DNA of 31,284 nt from Candidatus Uhrbacteria bacterium RIFOXYB12_FULL_58_10 (GTDB taxonomy: Bacteria > Patescibacteriota > Patescibacteriia > UBA9934 > GWF2-40-263). The stretch is from the NCBI GenBank assembly GCA_943357275.1, contig CALRGL010000002.1, forward strand, positions 1 through 31,284, given 5' to 3'. Of the stretch, positions 29,239-31,284 are shown in pieces; the stretch's first letter is position 1; every line of letters starts with the position of its first letter. The notes under the pieces are model-generated. The model ran no database searches and was not told where the DNA came from. It was given only the letters and a program-made list of their open reading frames with translations. The position numbers and the translations under genes were made by a program.

Positions 29239-29296
29239 ACCAATATAAAAACGCCAGACTTTGTCTGACGTTTTTATATTGGTGCGCCGGGTGGGG
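29239..29296 (-). repeat. Copy B of tRNA-tail hairpin repeat, the tRNA-Lys terminator
   Basis: Stem CCAATATAAAAACG... with ...CGTTTTTATATTGG (29240-29282, loop TTT). It includes the CCA of tRNA-Lys and a T tract, so it probably ends tRNA transcription. Against copy A it differs at one stem pair, changed on both arms (C-G to T-A), and one loop base. Confidence 0.75.
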
Positions 29297-29354
29297 GTCG
29301 AACCCACGACCAAGAGATTAAGAGTCTCCTGCTCTACCACTGAGCTACCAGCGC
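29280..29354 (-). tRNA. tRNA-Lys (CTT)
   Basis: The minus-strand sequence has acceptor arms GCGCTGG and CCGGCGC, a D arm with AGCTCAGTGGTAGAGC, an anticodon loop CTCTTAA giving anticodon CTT, and a T arm with GTGGG-TTCGACC-CCCAC. Discriminator A and an encoded CCA follow. It reads AAG codons. It is presumably made as a precursor with a leader of about 45 bases and a hairpin trailer. Confidence 0.95.
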
Positions 29355-29403
29355 ATCGGACAATCAAAATGAACGTCCTACTATTCTTTTCTTTGGTGCC
29401 CCA

Positions 29404-29432
29404 ATAATGCCAAACCAATTGACATAAGTCAA
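29404..29432 (-). promoter_or_regulatory. tRNA-Lys promoter
   Basis: Minus strand: TTGACT (29432-29427), 17-nt spacer, CATTAT (29409-29404). Confidence 0.5.
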
Positions 29433-29447
29433 CAGGCCAAGTAGGAT
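29419..29447 (+). promoter_or_regulatory. Possible tRNA-Arg promoter, overlapping the tRNA-Lys one
   Basis: TTGACA at 29419-29424, 17-nt spacer, TAGGAT at 29442-29447. Its -35 and that of the opposite promoter form one palindrome, TTGACATAAGTCAA. The leader to tRNA-Arg would be about 235 bases. Confidence 0.45.
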
Positions 29448-29461
29448 ATCGCTGTTACCAG

Positions 29462-29558
29462 CAAATGTAATCCCTCCAAAATTACATAAAATATTCCGTT
29501 CCGGAAAGAAAAATTGGTGAGCCAACAGGCGAAACAATTTCAAATTCCAAAAACAAAT
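29462..29558 (+). repeat. Partial copy of the tRNA-Arg-adjacent element
   Basis: CAAATGTAATCCCTCCAAAATT (22 bases, split here as CAAATGTAATC and CCTCCAAAATT) at 29462-29483 recurs at 29554-29575, and AAAAATTGGTGAGCC recurs about 40 bases into each copy. This is a diverged left half without the inverted right end. Confidence 0.6.
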
Positions 29559-29686
29559 GTAATCCCTCCAAAATTGCGCCAGATGCGCAGCTCTGGAGGG
29601 AAAAAATTGGTGAGCCGTAGGTAAATCCTACGGTGAACCGATTTTTTCCCGAAGAGCAAGTAGCTGGCCAATTTTGGAGGGATTAC
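29559..29686. mobile_element. 128-bp inverted-repeat element abutting tRNA-Arg
   Basis: The ends GTAATCCCTCCAAAATTG (29559-29576) and CAATTTTGGAGGGATTAC (29669-29686) are perfect 18-bp inverted repeats. The inside continues as a long hairpin: GGGAAAAAAT against ATTTTTTCCC, then CCGTAGG-TAAAT-CCTACGG at the tip. The right end touches the first base of tRNA-Arg. It is MITE-like, with no coding capacity. Confidence 0.65.
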
Positions 29687-29763
29687 GCGGGCATAGCTCA
29701 GCTGGATAGAGCATCAGTCTTCGGAACTGAGGGTCGGGGGTTCAAATCCCTCTGCCCGCACCA
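29687..29763 (+). tRNA. tRNA-Arg (TCG)
   Basis: Acceptor arms GCGGGCA and TGCCCGC, D arm with AGCTCAGCTGGATAGAGC, anticodon stem TCAGT/ACTGA with loop CTTCGGA giving anticodon TCG, T arm with GGGGG-TTCAAAT-CCCTC, discriminator A and encoded CCA. The anticodon reads CGA and, by wobble, other CGN codons. Confidence 0.95.
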
Positions 29764-29792
29764 CAAACAACTCTCGAAAGAGGGTTGTTTTT
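29764..29792 (+). terminator. tRNA-Arg terminator
   Basis: AACAACTCTC-GAAA-GAGGGTTGTT (one G-U pair) followed by TTTG. A 10-bp stem. Confidence 0.85.
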
Positions 29793-29794
29793 GT

Positions 29795-29823
29795 TTGTCC
29801 CAATACTTCTAGAAGGATATACT
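29795..29823 (+). promoter_or_regulatory. Promoter of the 29840 and 29984 genes
   Basis: TTGTCC at 29795-29800, 17-nt spacer, TATACT at 29818-29823. Confidence 0.55.
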
Positions 29824-29839
29824 ATTGCAAAGAACTTAT

Positions 29840-29977
29840 ATGAATCCACAAACACCCGAGGAACTCTATCAGGAACAAATTCAACTTCTTCTTCAACAGA
29901 TGAAGGACGATCCAGCTTATGGAGCGAGTCTCATGACTCAACTTGAACAAGTTTTAAAAGATCGTCACGAAACGTAA
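29840..29977 (+). CDS. Small 45-residue helical protein
   Basis: The ORF runs from ATG 29840 to TAA. It begins MNPQTPEELYQEQIQLLLQQ and is Gln/Leu-rich and amphipathic throughout, which suggests one or two helices or a short coiled coil. It lies 16 bases after a good -10 box without an SD, and six bases before the ATG of the following large gene, so the two form an operon. No family is recognised. Confidence 0.5.
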   Translation: MNPQTPEELYQEQIQLLLQQMKDDPAYGASLMTQLEQVLKDRHET

Positions 29978-29983
29978 TACTCT

Positions 29984-30712
29984 ATGTTTGAATCATTCAT
30001 GCGTTTTTTTCGCGCAGAAGAAGACAAAACAGAAACAGAAAAAAAGGCTTTGGAACAACGTGTTGCAACAGAAGCTGAAGGCGTTGTTAAGGCAAAAGAG
30101 CTTGATACGGTTCTCTCTAAACTTCGAAAGATTTCTCCGAAACTTTCGTATCTATTAGCTTTTACCGTTGCTCCGTTTATTCTTGGGAAACCTTACGAGT
30201 TTTCTTCCGTTGACCAAGAAACCATTGCAACAGCTGCGCGACTATTAGATGCGAACGATCAAGGCAATGCACAAGAAATAGCAGATGGAGAACTTGCAAA
30301 TCGCCAACAAGAGGCCGAAACACAACAGACACCTCTTGAAGCAGAAACACACTTCCCTGCTGAGCGTATGCGGGAATATGCAAGAGATTACAAAACGTAT
30401 GATGTCAAAACGTTGGACGCTTATACCCAAACGGTTATTAAAAATATTCGATCACTTTTAGAAACACGTACAGAACAAATGGGAGATCAAAGTGTTCCGC
30501 TTGATGATCTTGTCCAACATATCGATATTCTTGGAATTGCTGGCTCAAGCATGGAAGGTCAAGCACAAAAGAATACGGAATTAAGCAAGGCGGATTTGAT
30601 CCACTTTCTTAAATCCATGGAGGCAGAAAAGAACGGATTGCGGAAGAGCTTGGTATTTCTCCTGAAAAGCTTTCTTTTTCAGGTGAAGTTGTTCCAGGAG
30701 GTGAACGACTAG
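29984..30712 (+). CDS. N-terminal part of a frameshifted large protein
   Basis: This is a 242-codon open frame starting MFESFMRFFRAEEDKTETEK. It has a charged N-terminal helix, a possibly membrane-associated stretch LSYLLAFTVAPFILG (about 54-68), an acidic Gln/Glu-rich spacer, and a helical region. No family is recognised. The last 28 or so codons look out of frame: the natural continuation (RIAEELGISPEKLSFSGEV...) is in the -1 frame, which opens at 30613 and runs to the window edge. One extra A in the AAAA run at 30627-30630 would join the two parts. It may be an assembly error, a real mutation or, less likely, recoding. Confidence 0.6.
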   Translation: MFESFMRFFRAEEDKTETEKKALEQRVATEAEGVVKAKELDTVLSKLRKISPKLSYLLAFTVAPFILGKPYEFSSVDQETIATAARLLDANDQGNAQEIADGELANRQQEAETQQTPLEAETHFPAERMREYARDYKTYDVKTLDAYTQTVIKNIRSLLETRTEQMGDQSVPLDDLVQHIDILGIAGSSMEGQAQKNTELSKADLIHFLKSMEAEKNGLRKSLVFLLKSFLFQVKLFQEVND

Positions 30713-31284
30713 CAACAGACGCAGATGGAAATCCATTTTCTTCGGAGCAAGAAGCGATGACTTCGCTTATGAAGGAACTTGGTATGAAAGATGAGCAGGC
30801 AGTTCGACATCTTATTCAAACGTACAACGGATGGCACGGCGAACAACAACGATCACATCTTCCACAAAAAACAAAAGATCTCTTAGACCAGTATCTTGGA
30901 TCTAAACGTGGAGTCGAGAGTCGTGCGAAAATTTTCTTCTATCCAGCAAATGAAAAAGTTGCTGAGTCATCAGGAGTTGGTCATCCGTCACCTTTGGATT
31001 CAAGTGAGAAACCAGATGTATCCAAGCCCCCTATTTATGACGAGGGATCCACCCAAGTCACCCAAACAGTTCACAAAGCAACTGTTATCGAATGGGGTAT
31101 TATTGAAGAGCGAAGAATACCAGGTGATCCAAACAAAAATCCAACCGAAGAGACTTCTCCAGAACCATCCTCTGAGCGACCACCAATCAGACCAAGACCT
31201 CCAGAACCAATGAAGGAGCCAGAGGTTCCTGAGTCTGAGCCAGAGGTTCCTGAGTCTGAGCCAGAGGTTCCTGAGTCTGAGCCA
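30613..31284 (+). CDS. C-terminal part of the frameshifted protein, incomplete
   Basis: This is an open frame of 224 codons with no stop before the window ends and no convincing start of its own, so it reads as the continuation of the 29984 gene. It holds a charged helical region (EEQ-rich, around SLMKELGMKDEQAVRHLIQTY in two pieces), then a Pro/Ser/Thr/Glu-rich tail that ends in tandem EPEVPES units. Such tails are typical of flexible spacers in surface or very acidic cytoplasmic proteins. In-frame ATG codons at 30758 and 30770 could serve as starts if it is expressed separately, but no SD precedes them. Confidence 0.55.
   Translation, partial: MHGGRKERIAEELGISPEKLSFSGEVVPGGERLATDADGNPFSSEQEAMTSLMKELGMKDEQAVRHLIQTYNGWHGEQQRSHLPQKTKDLLDQYLGSKRGVESRAKIFFYPANEKVAESSGVGHPSPLDSSEKPDVSKPPIYDEGSTQVTQTVHKATVIEWGIIEERRIPGDPNKNPTEETSPEPSSERPPIRPRPPEPMKEPEVPESEPEVPESEPEVPESEP
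31216..31284 (+). repeat. 21-bp tandem coding repeat
   Basis: Three full copies of a 21-bp unit (GAGCCAGAGG then TTCCTGAGTCT) plus the first six bases of a fourth run to the window edge. The copies are identical. Each encodes Glu-Pro-Glu-Val-Pro-Glu-Ser. The copy number is likely variable. Confidence 0.9.

Noticed and set aside
29176..29418. 80-residue minus-strand frame with AGSSVVEQ and GSTPTRRT
   Set aside because: It is the well-known false ORF made by translating a tRNA gene; tRNA-Lys lies inside it.
30610..30640. Programmed -1 frameshift
   Set aside because: GAA-AAG does not let both tRNAs re-pair after slipping, and no stimulatory hairpin is evident. A one-base indel explains it more simply.
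1..31284. CRISPR array, integrase, transposase or phage gene cluster
   Set aside because: No regularly spaced direct repeats with unique spacers and no such protein families seen. The repeats found are palindromic or coding.

Overview
The window looks like chromosomal DNA from a small-genome bacterium, most likely a member of the Patescibacteria (CPR). The signs are compact housekeeping proteins (an 824-residue LeuRS, a short IF-2, a short prolyl-tRNA synthetase), a ComEC split into separate channel and hydrolase genes, an RNase Y, many small orphan membrane proteins, and core genes with no Shine-Dalgarno (SD) sequence. The standard genetic code fits throughout. The phylum assignment is an inference; no rRNA or ribosomal protein gene is present to test it.

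Layout. 1-3.9 kb: accessory single-gene units (zinc-finger-like protein, lipoprotein, NrtR-type regulator, pilin-like protein, a RelA/SpoT-like unknown) and a MITE-like repeat. 3.9-9.3 kb, minus strand: operon leuS - comEC channel - ComEC-type metallo-hydrolase - ndk, with a 72-bp palindromic element inserted in frame in comEC. 9.4-11.3 kb: tandem paralogues with a PD-(D/E)XK-like motif. 11.3-15.9 kb, minus strand: infB-trxA-trxB and gdhA. 15.97-18.8 kb, plus strand: truB, rny and an HU gene. 18.9-25.5 kb: accessory membrane, envelope and orphan genes, including an HExxH protein, a GIN/DUF2807-like repeat protein and an MFS exporter behind what looks like an attenuator leader with a 32-codon leader peptide. 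25.8-28.7 kb: an orphan, proS, and a LysM-VWA membrane protein with a small partner. 28.8-29.8 kb: structured DNA around tRNA-Lys(CTT) and tRNA-Arg(TCG). 29.8 kb to the end: a small protein followed by a large gene interrupted by an apparent one-base frameshift.

Two gene classes are mixed along the window. Housekeeping genes start without an SD, several of them only about 10 nt from a predicted -10 box, which suggests leaderless mRNAs. Accessory and orphan genes nearly all carry a strong SD, and most have their own TTGACA-N17 promoter or terminator. The most promising undescribed items are the MFS attenuator leader (24.8-25.0 kb), the in-frame palindromic element in comEC, the tandem nuclease-like pair, and the covarying hairpin repeats by the tRNAs. 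All functional calls rest on motifs read by eye; no database search was possible.
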